Positions 24,331-35,757 of a stretch of DNA of 64,000 nt are shown here, piece after piece. This DNA is from Saururus chinensis. Its lineage: Eukaryota; Streptophyta; Magnoliopsida; Piperales; Saururaceae. Location of the stretch: assembly GCA_035235625.1 (NCBI GenBank), contig CP141147.1, positions 11,645,001 to 11,709,000 on the forward strand, written 5' to 3'. A program made the translations under genes and the position numbers. The notes beneath the pieces were generated by a model, which saw only the letters and a list, made by a program, of their open reading frames with translations, did not search any database and was not told the origin of the DNA. Within the stretch, counting starts at the first letter, position 1. Each line of letters opens with the position of its first letter.

Positions 24331-26216
24331 CAAGAATTTTAGTGTGATATCTAGACTTTGTGTAATCTTCTATCTAAAGAGCATTCATTTGAGTGGTCGG
24401 ATGCATGTGAAGAAGCTTTCACAAAGCTTAAGAACATGTTAGTGTCCGCACCCATCATGCAACCCCCAGACTGGACCCTTCCTTTTGAAATTATGTGTAA
24501 TGCAAGTGATTATGCCGTTCGGGCTGTTTTAGGGCAAAGGAAATATAAGAAACCTTACGTAATTCATTATGCAAGTAGAACTTTAAATAGTGCCCAAATA
24601 TAGTACTCCACTTCTGAAAAAGAACATCTTGTTGTAGTATTTGCACTTGACAAATTTAGATCCTATTTAATTGGCTCTCAGATTATCATGTTTACTAACC
24701 ATGCAGCTTTGAAGTACCTTTTGAGCAAACAAGATACAAAGCCCAGATTGCTCCGATGGCTACTTCTACTCTAAGAGTTTGATCTCTCAATCAAAGACAA
24801 GAAGGGAGTAGAGAATGTGGTGGCGGATCATCTTTCCAGATTGGAATTTTCTGATTCTTCGGAAAATATTCTAATCCAAGACACATTCCCCGATGAACAA
24901 CTTTTTGTTGTCTCACATCCTCCATGGTATGCCGACATTGCCAACTACTTGGTGATAGGTAAAGTTCCCCATCATTGGTCTCCTCAAGATAAAAAGAGAT
25001 TCTTCACTGAGGTAAATCATTTCTTTTGGGACGACCCCTATCTCTTTAAGTACTGTCCGGATCAAATAATAAGGAGATGTGTGCCTAATTCTTAACAAGT
25101 AAGTATCATCTCTTTTTGTCATTCTGAAGCATGCGGTGGTCACTTCTCCTCTAAAAAGACCACCATTAAATTTTTGCAATGTGGTTTTTACTAGCCGACG
25201 CTTTTCAAAGATGTTCATGAATTTTGCAAAACTTGTGAAAGATGTCAAAAGTTAGGAGCCATATCTCTTCGAAATATGATGCCCCTTAACCCCATATTGG
25301 TTATTGAGATTTTTGATTGTTGGGGCATTGATTTCATGGGACCTTTTCCTCATTCTTTTGGCTATGTTTACATTTTAGTTGCCGTTGATTATATTTCCAA
25401 GTGGATTGAGGTTGTTCTAAGCAAAACCAATGACCACAAAGTCGTTGTGCGCTTTTTAAAAGGAAGTATATTTTCAAGGTTTGGAACACCTCGAGCCATA
25501 ATAAGTGATGGGGGGTCACATTTTTGCAATAAGCCTTTTGAGGCTTTGATGAGGAAGTATGAGATTACCCATAAAGTAGCTACCCCCTATTGCCCACAAA
25601 CAAGTGGACAAGTTGAAATTTCTAATGGGGAAATTAAATATATTTTGCAAAAAATAGTAAATCCAAATGGTAAAGATTGGTCTTTATGGCTAACCGATGC
25701 TCTTTGGGCTTACCGTACTGCTTTTAAGACCCCAAATGCCATGTCTCCTTACTGTTTGATTTTTGGAAAAGCTTGTCACTTGCCTGTGGAGTTGGAACAT
25801 AGGGCATATTGGGCAATCAAAGCTTTGAATGTTAACTTTGATAAGGCTAGCTTAAATAGACAATTGCAAATCACTGAGTTAGAGGAAATTCGACGTGATG
25901 CTTATGAGAGTTCAAAACTTTACAAAGAGAGAATGAAGGCTTTTCATGATAAAAATATTTTACGAAAAACTTTTGAGCTATTTCAAAAAGTTTTATTGTA
26001 CAACTCTAGACTTCATTTCTTTCCAGGAAAATTAAGATAAAGTTGGACAGGTCCTTTCGTTGTAAAAACTAGTTTTCCTTATGCAACTGTTGAAATTGAA
26101 AGCCCAAAAAATGGTGATGTTTTCAAAGTTAATGGCCAACGTTTGAAACCATTTTTAGACCATTTGTCCCTGAAGTTGAGTCTACATCTCTTGATTATCT
26201 AAATTATGAGGGTTGA
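24331..26216 (+). pseudogene. ATH-A RNase H and integrase
   Basis: RNase H spans about 24460-24830: EIMCNASDY (family CDASDY), a tag at 24601, and [11 protein letters not shown], where a catalytic Asp is Asn. [13 protein letters not shown] and the segment to 25095 follow, with stops near 24775, 25093 and 25192. The integrase core (25276-26040) keeps [19 protein letters not shown] and GQVEISN, so the D, D-35-E residues are present. A taa at 26038 cuts off the C-terminal DNA-binding tail (about 26040-26216, KVNGQRLKPFLD). Integrase would insert the cDNA. The frame is less damaged in the core than in the RNase H part. Confidence 0.87.
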
Positions 26217-27671
26217 TTTTCTTTTCATGAATTTTCCCAAAAAAAAAAAAATTTACATTGAAGACAATGTTTAATTTATGTTTGGGGTGTAGAAAGATAT
26301 TATTTTATATTTTTTAGTTTTACTTAAAAAATGAAAAATTGAAAAATTAATTAGATTTATTTTATTTTATGTTTTTGCTTATTTACATTGATTCTTATTC
26401 TAGACATGTGACTTTATTTAATGACATCAGACTACTTAGAATATGACTTGATAGATTTAATGATTTTGAGTTCTGATTACTTAATATTGGTTTCTTGTGC
26501 TCATATTTTGAAAAAAAACAAAGCAAGACATTTGCCTAAGTGAGAATTCGAGCCCTTGATTATGGTCTTACATTTTAGTGGATATCATTGAATCTAAGTA
26601 ATTATTTTCTTATGAGAGTAATACTTTGGCATGATCTAGTAGTATTCATGTTATCATAATAGAGTTTTGAGCTTCACTATTCTTGGTTTGTAGAACAGTC
26701 GAGGATTTTCTGTTAAGACAATTCAAGTTGATTGTATAATGTGCTAAAGAGAAAAAAAAGTGGAAAAAACAATGAAAAATTGTAATGAATTAAAGTCACT
26801 CTATTGAGTAGTCCCGGACTCGGCATGCCTCACTAAGCATAGGGTGTTCAAGTGAAAAGGTAGAGTTGACTAATTTATGATATGCTTAAACTTAAAGCCT
26901 ATTTGCTTCAAGTTATTAAGCCTGAGGGGTGTTTTAACACTTAGTGCCCTGAGCCAATTGGATTGGGAGTCACTAGCCTAACACTTGTTACATGGATCTT
27001 ATAGAAAGCTTAAAAGGCTAAGCCTTACACATGTCATGTGAGATGAGCATAAAATTTTAGTAGGACATTATGTAACTATATCTTGAATGAGTTGTCAGGT
27101 GATCTAAGGTGTTTTACTTTTCAATGAAGGTTTTGCATGATTCTCTATTATGATCTCTTGAAGATGAATGGATGCCAATGTCTACATTTTTAGTGTTAAA
27201 ATTGAAATTGTTGAGTCTACATGAGACACATTGAATTGTTCGATTCATGAGATTGAGGTTATATAATTACTTGGCAATGTCTATTTTTCTAAAACTATTA
27301 TACATGTATGAGTACTTGCCACCTATATGAAGTTGTTAGAATGAATTATTGTTTTATATGACAAGTTGTATTATGCATGATTGATTTTACTAAATGAAGT
27401 CACATGTTTAGGAGGAGTTGATTTGTAAATTTGACGTGGTTTTAATTTTAATTTTCTTTTATCATTCTAGTTTTGAATTTTGTGGGTAGATTCACTGTAA
27501 ACCCTCACGAGACACAACTCATCCACTAGTGTAAGCTAGGGGTTTAAAGGCTTGTTGCATATGCTAAATGTAATCGAGATTTCCTACGGAAGTGGAGTAG
27601 TTAGTTTTGTTTCCTATTATTTTAATTTCTATTTTGCTTGAGGACTAGCAAAAAGTAGATATTGGGGTATT
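26217..27671 (+). other. ATH-A 3' noncoding region with polypurine tract
   Basis: No gene or env-like frame is seen over 1.45 kb. Right after pol comes ttgaagacaatgttt with atgtttggggtgt (26257-26290), a G-rich motif known at this site in many plant Athila/Tat elements. The polypurine tract next to the LTR is agtagatattggggtatt (27654-27671). Colinear with the matching region of ATH-B. Confidence 0.75.
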
Positions 27672-29253
27672 TGATGCACTAAAATAATTGTTCAATTAAT
27701 TGTTTTCAAATTTTGAATTGATTTACTATTTTCTATTAATTCATTGCTGATTTAGGCTATTTATGTTTTGAATAAGTTAGTTGGACTTTAATTGAGTTTA
27801 CATATCTAAACAGGCTTCAACGTGATCGAACTGGAAGAGGAAGCGAAGCCCCACTACCCAAAGCTATTTAAAGATCAAAAATGGGCTCCTAATGGTCTAA
27901 ACATGGATTGAATGGTCGAACAAAACCTTTTGGACCTGTTGGATTTGAGATTTGCATCAAGAGAACTAAATTAGGAAAGAAGCTGATTCGAACAGATTGA
28001 CACAGCCTTAGTATTTTGATCATCTCGTTTTATGTATAATTCGGATTAATACGATTTGGGTGGCATCGGAAAGAAGACTTCGGTGACTACAATTGTTATT
28101 TCAGGAAGAAATTCCAAATTCTAAATATATATAGGTCTAATCTGGCATGCAAAGGGATAGCTGGTAAACTAACCCGAGGCTAGCACATGAAGAATATTTT
28201 CATTGATTGTGATTGATACACATAAGGAAATACAAGGAGGATGATTGGTTAACTAAAGGAAGATTCAAAGATACCTATTTGCTAAATAAATCATTGATTT
28301 ATTTGATTAATTTAGTATCTAATCATTGTTAAAGAAGCAACCAATCAGGCAATCAATCAAGATGTAATTCAGAGATATGATTTGACTTTCCTATTTAAAG
28401 CAACCCCTTCCGATCATATAAATAAAAGGGTGGACGTGATAGAGGCATCATTCCCTCCTCTTTGGAGCTCTCTTCTCTTATTTTTCTTCTCCTATTTTGT
28501 ATTTTGTATTTTTAGTTTTATTGTAATTAATTTTTCTAACTCTCAAGCTAAGGCTAGAGGTGATTTGTAACAACCTAATGGAGTTCAATTTATGTTTCAT
28601 CAATGGTTTCAAGTAAGTATTGTTTATTTAAAGTGATGTTTATTTAATATTGATCTTTTTCTTGTTTCTTTGTGATTTAGATACATAAGATGCTTGAAGG
28701 CTCTCCTTCTTGATCTTTTGTAATTTGGATACATAGAAATATTTAAGAGACAATTATTTTTATCCTTCATCTATCTAAAGCATTTTCTATCGTTATTTTC
28801 AATTTTAATGTTCATATCTTCCGGTTAGATAGAATCTTCATTCGATTCTAACTGAGATAACATGACACATGAAAAACATCATTAGATGTTACAATGATCT
28901 TTAATGCCTTAGTGTTTTCTCTACTTTATTTCTTAACTCTTTATTGCCTCAATACTCTTTTACTCTTTCTCTCTTAATTTTTCTTTTCTCTATATTTTTT
29001 GTAATCATTTTCTTTGTTGCACAAGGCTTTCCCTATGGATCGTCCTTGTCTAGTACAATTGGCAAGTAAAATAATTATTGCCTCAATACTCTTTTACTCT
29101 TTCTCTCTTAATTTTTCTTTTCTCTATATTTTTTGTAATCATTTTCTTTGTTGCACAAGGCTTTCCCTATGGATCGACCTTGTCTACTACAATTGGCAAG
29201 TAAAATAAATCTGAATTTGACTTCTTCATAGTCTTGGTTCAGACGTAACAACA
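27672..29253 (+). repeat. ATH-A 3' LTR
   Basis: Starts tgatgcactaaaataat and ends gacgtaacaaca, followed by the target duplication. It is 138 bp longer than the 5' LTR, almost all due to the tandem duplication at 28941-29208. Confidence 0.93.
28941..29208 (+). repeat. 134-bp tandem duplication in ATH-A 3' LTR
   Basis: ttattgcctcaatactct at 28941 recurs at 29075, and both copies run through tgcacaaggctttccc to the ggcaagtaaaataa line. The two units are nearly identical, and the 5' LTR has one unit only. Confidence 0.9.
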
Positions 29254-29258
29254 AACAA

Positions 29259-30127
29259 CAACAATATCAATAGGGTAGGAGAGTAACTCCATGCCCTAGT
29301 TGTAAATTATTTCACCCGGGGAAACCTTGTAAGAAAGGGAATAACCTATGTTTTGCTTATGAAGCTGAGGGTCACTTTGCCAGAGATTGCCCAAAGAAGC
29401 AAACAAGAATTGAGCCTCAATCAAAACAAAAGGCAAGGAATCTTGGGCAGGCGTATGCCATCACAAGTGAGGAAGCTCATGCTTCAAATGCTATCGTGGA
29501 AGGTACGCTTCAAGTCTCTGACCTTAGCTAAAGTTTTGATAGATCCAGGCTCTACACATTCTTTTATATCATTCGAACTTGCTTTATGTTTGGAAGACAA
29601 AGTTTTGAAGTTACCTTTTATATTAGAAGTCACAACACCTGTAGGAGACTATGTTAACATATACGTTTTTTAAGGAGGTGTCAGTTCAGATAGGTAGCAA
29701 TCGGCTAAGTGCTAACCTAGTTTCACTAAAGATAACTAACTTTGATATTATCTTGGGCATGGATTGGTTAGCTACTCACAGTGTCTTAGTGGATTGTAGT
29801 AAAAAGAAAGTAGTTTTTGGAAAAGGGAACATTGTATCCCAAGGAATTCAGGATAAACCAAATTCTTGTGTTATATCAGCCATTAAAGCACAAAAGCTTA
29901 TGAGCCAAGGGTTTTGGGCATTCCATGCTACTATTTTTATGAACGAGGTAAAGGGGATAACTTTGGATGAGATAGATACGGTACGAGACTCTGTTGATGT
30001 TTTTTTGGATGAATTGCCCGATCTACCACCTGTACGAGAAGTTAAATTTACCGTCGAACTCCTCCCAAGTACCACACCTATCTCGAAGCACCCTATAGAA
30101 TGGGTCCAACCGAGATTAGAGAATTAA
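29259..30127 (+). pseudogene. TK1 zinc knuckles and protease
   Basis: Continues TK1 gag after ATH-A. 29290-29395 reads CPSCKLFHPGKPC and then CFAYEAEGHFARDC, the double zinc-knuckle layout of Tekay-type gag; one cysteine of the second knuckle is Tyr. The aspartic protease follows: VLIDPGSTHSFIS with DPG (29542-29550) in place of DTG/DSG, and, after a frameshift near 29660, FDIILGMDWLATHSVLVDC. 29651-30127 is one open frame ending in the RT-proximal linker (FLDELPDLPPVREVKF). Gag would bind RNA and the protease would mature it; the altered box suggests no activity. Confidence 0.85.
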
Positions 30128-31412
30128 AGGAACAACTTAAGGAGCTTATGGACAAAAGGATTTATCCATTCAAGACTCTCCCCTTGGGGAGCATCAGTGC
30201 TTTTTGTAAAGAAGAAAGGCGTGTCTCTCCAATTATGTATTAGTTATCGGATGTTGAATAGTGTAACGATAAAGAATAAGTATCCTCTTCCTTGTATTGA
30301 TTATCTTTTCCATCAGCTGTAGTCAGCCAAAATATTCTCTCAAATTGATTTAAGATCACGATATCATCAGCTAAGCATCTGAAATGAAGATATCTTAAAA
30401 ATTGCTTTCCGAATCAAGAACGAGCATTATGAATTCTTAGTTATGCCATTTGGGTTGACTAATGCCCCAACTGCTTTTATGGATCTAATGAATCGAATTT
30501 TCAAAGCTTATCTCGATAAATTTGTTATAGTATTTATAGATGATATTTTAGTCTATTCTCCATGTGTTGATGATCATAGGGAACATCTTTAGATAGTGTT
30601 GAATACACTTCATACTCACAAGCTTTATGCTAAGCTCACACGTGTGAATTCTAGCTGGATCAAGTAAACTTTCTTGGTCATGGTATATCTAAGGACGGAG
30701 TAATGATGGATCCAACTAAGGTAGAAGCAGTGCTAAGGTGGGAGAGGCCTAAAACTGTGTCTGAAATCCATAATTTCTTGGGTTTGCCAGGTTACTATAG
30801 GAGGTTTATTGAAGGGTTTTCAAAGATTTCCCTGCCATTGACCAAACTAACCCACAAAGATATGAAGTTTATTTGGAGTGAGGAATGTGAGAAGAACCAT
30901 GAATTAAGGAAGAGGTTCACCACTACCCCAGTGTTAAGACTACCTTTTGGAAGTGGGGGATTTGTAGTATGCTTGATGCTTCCTGAGAAGGCTTGGGTTG
31001 TGTACTGATGCAACATGGAAAGGTTGAAGCCTATGCCTCGCGATAGCAGAAAATCCAAGAAACTAATTTCCCTACTCATGATTGAAACATGGTGCAGTGG
31101 TCTTCACATTAAAGACTTGGTTGCATTATCTTTATCCTGAAGAATTTGTGGTGTTCACCGACCATAAGAGTTTAAGATATATCTTCTTCCAACCAGACTT
31201 GAACATGCATCAAAGACGTTGGATGGAATACTTGAAAGACTATGACTTCACCATTTAGTACCATCCAGGGAAAGCGAATGTAGTAGCAGATGCTATGAGT
31301 CAAAAGTCTCATGAGTTCATGGCACCATATGAAGCACTGTTCGGACACCTTGTCAATCACCAACATGATGAAGTGAGGTTGGAGAGCGTCATTTGGTAAA
31401 ATTAGAGTTGAT
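30128..31412 (+). pseudogene. TK1 reverse transcriptase and RNase H, integrase core missing
   Basis: RT motifs appear in broken frames: [15 protein letters not shown], [12 protein letters not shown], the [19 protein letters not shown] box at about 30430-30490 and the catalytic [10 protein letters not shown] (about 30530-30560), intact. 30703-31008 is an open frame across the connection domain (VEAVLRWERPKTVSEIHNFLGL). RNase H follows with [14 protein letters not shown] sequence and an ADAMSQKS end near 31305. The frame then goes straight to MAPYEALFG (about 31321), which belongs to the C-terminal part of the integrase core: the zinc region and most of the DDE core are gone. ATH-C cuts the element at 31413. 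Many stops, for example near 30240, 30591 and 31256. Confidence 0.83.
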
Positions 31413-32788
31413 TGTTGTTATGTCCAAACCAAGACTATGAATTAATCTAGTTTAGATTTCTTTTTTACTTGTCAACTATAGTAAACAAGGTCGATCCATA
31501 GGGAAAGCCTTGTGTGGCAAAGAAAACTATTACGAAGAGAACAGAAAAGAGAAGGAAGTTGAAATAGAGAATAAAAGACAATCAAAGAAAAAGTGCTAAA
31601 GCATCGAAAATCCACTTGTAATAAATCTCTAATGTATATTTGATTCAAATGATAACTCAATTAAGATCAAATGAAAATTCGTCTCAATCGGAAAATTTAT
31701 CTTTTAAAAAAAAACTTTGAAATAGAACAATAGTAATTGATTGTTTACTACGGAAAGCATTAAGTATATAATCACAGGGAATTATAAGCATTCAGTGTGC
31801 CTTTCGTCAACGCTGAATCAAATAATTATATAGATTATAAACTCCTTAAATATGAAACATCAATTTAAAATGATAAAGAACTTACTTGAATCAAAGTATC
31901 CATTAAACATCAAGTACAAGCTTCATTCCTAGCCTTAGCTTGAGAGCTTAGAAAGCCATTACAATAAAACTAAAACAAAAATACAATATGAGAGAAGGAA
32001 ATAGGAGAGGAGAGCTCCAAAGAGGAGGGGGTAAGTCATCTATCACATCCACCCCTCTATTTATAGGAATAGATGACGTTGCTTCAAAGAGGAAAATGAA
32101 ATCATATCTCTAGATTGCATCCTGATTGGTTGTTTCTTTGGCAATGATTAGATACTAAATAAATCAATGATTTATTTAGTAAATAAGTATCTTTGAATCT
32201 TCCTTTTGTTAACCAATCAGCCTCCTTGTCTCTCCTTATGTGTATCAATCATAATCAATGAAAATATTCTTCATGTGCTGGCCTCGAGTTAGTTTACTAG
32301 CTGCCTGATTGCATGCCAGATTCGACCCATATATCTTCCGAATTTGGAATTTCTTCCTGAAATATTATTTCTAGATATGGAAGTCTTCTTTCCAATTCCA
32401 CCATAATCGTATCTATCCGAATTATACATAAAAAGATATGATGAAAATACTAAAGCTCTGTCAATCTGTCCGAATCAGCTTCTTTCCTAATTTAGTCCTC
32501 TTCATACAAATCTCAAATCAAACGGGTACACAAGGTTGTGTTCAACTATTCCATGCATGTTTAGACCATTAGGAGCCAATTCTTGACTTTCAAATAGCTT
32601 TGGGTAGATGGGCTTTACTTCTTCTTCTACTTAGATCCTGTTAAAGCCTGTTTAGACATATAAACTCAATTAAGGTCTAACTAACTTATTCAAAACATAA
32701 AAAGCCTAAATCAGCAATGAATTAACACAAAATAGGATTTCAATTCAAAATTTTAAAACATTTAATTAAATATTATTTTAGTGCATCA
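31413..32788 (-). repeat. ATH-C 3' LTR
   Basis: On the + strand begins tgttgttatgtccaaacc and ends ttagtgcatca. Near-identical to 39799-41185. Confidence 0.94.
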
Positions 32789-34083
32789 AATACCCCCAAA
32801 CCTACTTTTTGCTAGTCCTTGAGCAAAAGAAAAATTAAAACAATAGAAAATAAAACTAACTACTCTACTTCCGCAAGAAATCTCGATTGCATTTAGCATA
32901 TGCAATAAGCCTTTAAACCCCTAGCTTACACTAGTGGACGAGTTGTGTCTCGTGAGGGTTTGCAGTGAATATACCCACAAAATTCAAAAAAAACTCATGG
33001 GTTGCCTCCCAAGTAGCGCTAAGTTTTATGTCTTCAATCAGACAAAACAAAGAAGAAGAAAAAGAATATGAGTTACAATGCTAACAAGTTGTGTTGAGGA
33101 AGTAAAGACTAAAATAATAATTATAAAGAAAGACCAAAGAACCCCTTCATCCTCACTAAGCAAACGACAAACTTTATAATTATCTCCAAACTACTCAAGC
33201 ACTAGTTTTCATAAATTAAATATAAAAGTCTCAACCATTAAATTTCTATGTAGAGGAATTTTTGAAACAATGTGTAAGTGAGTCTAAGTAAAATTTTGAC
33301 AAGATAATTAGAGGATCAGCCTCCTAAAGTAGTATGCTCTTCTACTCACCAAGAAATGTTTAGATAGCCAAAAGAACCAATTCAAAACTAAGCAACCTGT
33401 CTAAGATAACAAGCGGTTTGGATGTTCACTTTAATACCTCATGGGCTTTATCTGTGATATTCCAGTATGCTTGCATTGTTACAACGATGACTTCACCCTA
33501 TCTTACAAAATGAAACATGATTTGGCAACTTCAATTTTTTTTTTTTACTTCTTTTTCTTTTCTCATTCATATTTTTTTTTATAGGCAGCCCTTTTCGAAG
33601 TACTCGGTCTAATTCATTATTTGCTTTCCATAACGATAATAATCCCCAAAAATTTTTCTTCATTTCCAGCCAACCAAGTGAACAAGGAAGTCAAAGTTCA
33701 TTGGATTTTGTGTCTCTCAACATTCTGAGTGAGTATTAGAGCAACACCACATAATTCGACTTCAACTCTAAAAATTCATCATGCGAGTGAAATTTTGAAA
33801 ACCAAAATTAGTTTCAAAGATCCTCTTCATGAAAGTCAATTGTAAAGACTCATCACAAAATGAATGTTTTAATAAAATATTCAAGTGCCATCATTATCTA
33901 GAGATCAAAGTAAAGAAAAAGTAGACCAAGAAAGGATGAAGGTTATCACAGTCAATACAATTAACAAAACTTATCCAAACTCACCCCCCAACCTAAACAA
34001 AACATTGTCCTCAATGCAAAAAATTTGTTTTGTTTTTTTATTTTTTTTGGAAAAAAAAGAAAAAAAAATTCATGAAAAGAAAA
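32789..34083 (-). other. ATH-C 3' noncoding region, different from ATH-A/B
   Basis: The first ~200 bp by the LTR (polypurine tract 32789-32806, complement of aatacccccaaacctact) match the other copies. At about 32990 the similarity stops and gggttgcctcccaagtagcg starts, a line otherwise seen at 63530 in ATH-D. 33000-33990 is AT-rich with no supported gene. A line like cccccaacctaaacaaaacattgtcc (33985-34010), shared with ATH-B, lies beside the end of integrase. The short + strand frame at 33885 is a shadow. Confidence 0.7.
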
Positions 34084-35757
34084 TCAACCCTCATAATTTG
34101 GATTTTCAAGAGATGTAGACTCAACTTTAGGGACAAAATGGTCTAAAAATGGTTTCAAACATTGGCCATTAACTTTGTAAACATCACCATTTTTTGGGTT
34201 TTCAATTTCAACAGTTCCATAAGGAAAAACAGTTTTGACAATGAAATGACCTGTCCAACGTGATCTTAATTTTTCTGGAAAGAGATGAAGTCTAGAGTTG
34301 TACAACAAAACTTTTTGAAATGCCACAAAAGTTTTTCGTAAAATGTTTTTATCATGAAAAACCTTCATTCTCTCTTTGTAAAGTTTTGAACTCTCATAAG
34401 CATCACGTCGAATTTCCTCTAACTCATTAATTTGCAATTGTCTATTTAAGCCAGCCCTATCAAAGTTAAAATTTAAAGCTTTAATAGCCCAATATGCCTT
34501 ATGTTCCAACTCCACAGGCAAGTGACAAGCTTTTCCAAAAATCAAATGGTAAGGAGACATGCCAATTGGGGTCTTAAAAGCGATACGGTAAGCCCAAAGA
34601 GCATCGGTTAGCCATACAGACCAATCTTTACCATTTGGATTTACCATTTTTTGCAAAATATATTTAATTTCCCTATTAGAAATCTCAACTTGTCCACTTG
34701 TTTGTGGGTGATAGGGGGTAGCTACTTTATGGGTAATCCCATACTTCCTCATCAAAGCCTCAAAAGGCTTATTACAAAAATGTGACCCCCCGTCACTTAT
34801 AATGGCTCGAGGTGTTCCAAACCTTGAAATTATATTTTCTTTCAAAAACCACACAACGACTTTGTGGTCATTGGTTTTGCAAAGAATAGCCTCAATCCAC
34901 TTGGAAACATAATCGACGACAACTGAAATGTAAACATAGCCCAAAGAAGGAGAAAAAGGCCCCATGAAATCAATGCCCCAACAATCAAAAATCTCAATGA
35001 CCAATATGGGGTTAAGAGGCATCATATTTCGATGAGATATGGCTCCTAACTTTTGACACCTTTCACAAGTTTTGCAAAATTCATGAACATCTTTGAAAAG
35101 CGTCAGCCAATAAAAACCACATTGTAAAATTTTAGCAGTGGTCTTTTTAGAGGAGAAGTGACCACCGCATGCTTTAGAATGACAAAAAGAGATGATACTT
35201 ACTTGTTCAGAATCAGGCACACATCTCCTTATTATTTGATCCGGACAGTACTTAAAAAGATAGGGGTCGTCCCAAAAGAAATGCTTTACCTTGGTGAAGA
35301 ATCTCTTTTTATCTTGAGGAGACCAATGGTGGGGAACTTTACCTGTCACCAAGTAGTTGGCAATGTCGGCATACCATGGAGGTTGTGAGATGAAAAAAAG
35401 TTGTTCATCGGGGAATGTGTCTTGGATTGGAATGTTGTTCGAAGAATCAGAAAATTCCAATCTGGAAAGATGATCCACCACCACATTCTCTACTCCCTTC
35501 TTGTCTTTGATTGTGAGATCAAACTCTTGGAGTATGAGTATCCATCGGAGTAATCTAGGCTTTGTATCTTGTTTGCTCAAAAGGTACTTCAAAGCTGCAT
35601 GGTCAGTAAAAATGATAATTTGAGAGCCAATTAAGTAGGATCTAAATTTGTCAAGTGCAAATACTACAGCAAGAAGTTCTTTTTCAGTAGTGGAGTAGTT
35701 CATTTGGGCACTATTTAAAGTTCTACTTGCATAATGAATTACGCAAGGTTTCTTATC
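34084..35757 (-). CDS. ATH-C RNase H-integrase, open frame (part of pol)
   Basis: One open frame of 539 residues (35703-34084). It begins in RNase H at [11 protein letters not shown], continues through [11 protein letters not shown] and the [12 protein letters not shown] end, then the integrase zinc region ([11 protein letters not shown] and [11 protein letters not shown], the HHCC pattern), and the catalytic core with [19 protein letters not shown] and GQVEISN: D, D-35-E all present with 35 residues between the last two. The C-terminal tail has [21 protein letters not shown] and [13 protein letters not shown]. It would insert element cDNA. The true start is far upstream in gag-pol, and a taa at about 35755 separates it from RT, so it is not translated as it stands unless read through. 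The full core is better kept than in any other copy here. Confidence 0.88.
   Translation of the reverse strand, partial: DKKPCVIHYASRTLNSAQMNYSTTEKELLAVVFALDKFRSYLIGSQIIIFTDHAALKYLLSKQDTKPRLLRWILILQEFDLTIKDKKGVENVVVDHLSRLEFSDSSNNIPIQDTFPDEQLFFISQPPWYADIANYLVTGKVPHHWSPQDKKRFFTKVKHFFWDDPYLFKYCPDQIIRRCVPDSEQVSIISFCHSKACGGHFSSKKTTAKILQCGFYWLTLFKDVHEFCKTCERCQKLGAISHRNMMPLNPILVIEIFDCWGIDFMGPFSPSLGYVYISVVVDYVSKWIEAILCKTNDHKVVVWFLKENIISRFGTPRAIISDGGSHFCNKPFEALMRKYGITHKVATPYHPQTSGQVEISNREIKYILQKMVNPNGKDWSVWLTDALWAYRIAFKTPIGMSPYHLIFGKACHLPVELEHKAYWAIKALNFNFDRAGLNRQLQINELEEIRRDAYESSKLYKERMKVFHDKNILRKTFVAFQKVLLYNSRLHLFPEKLRSRWTGHFIVKTVFPYGTVEIENPKNGDVYKVNGQCLKPFLDHFVPKVESTSLENPNYEG

Larger units (their letters stand above)
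9143..29253 (+). mobile_element. ATH-A: Athila-type Ty3/gypsy element
   Basis: LTRs 9143-10586 and 27672-29253, tRNA-Asp primer site, gag, protease, RT, RNase H, integrase and a 3' noncoding region. Exact target duplication aacaa at 9138-9142 and 29254-29258. Inserted in the glutamine-codon-rich linker of TK1 gag, same orientation as TK1. It contains ATH-B (13599-23564); without that insert it is about 10.1 kb, normal for Athila. No env-like ORF was found after integrase. Both halves carry stops and frameshifts. Confidence 0.95.

Noticed and set aside
26217..27671. Env-like ORF expected after integrase in Athila
   Set aside because: Frames in this region are short in ATH-A, ATH-B and ATH-C, and no transmembrane protein pattern was found.
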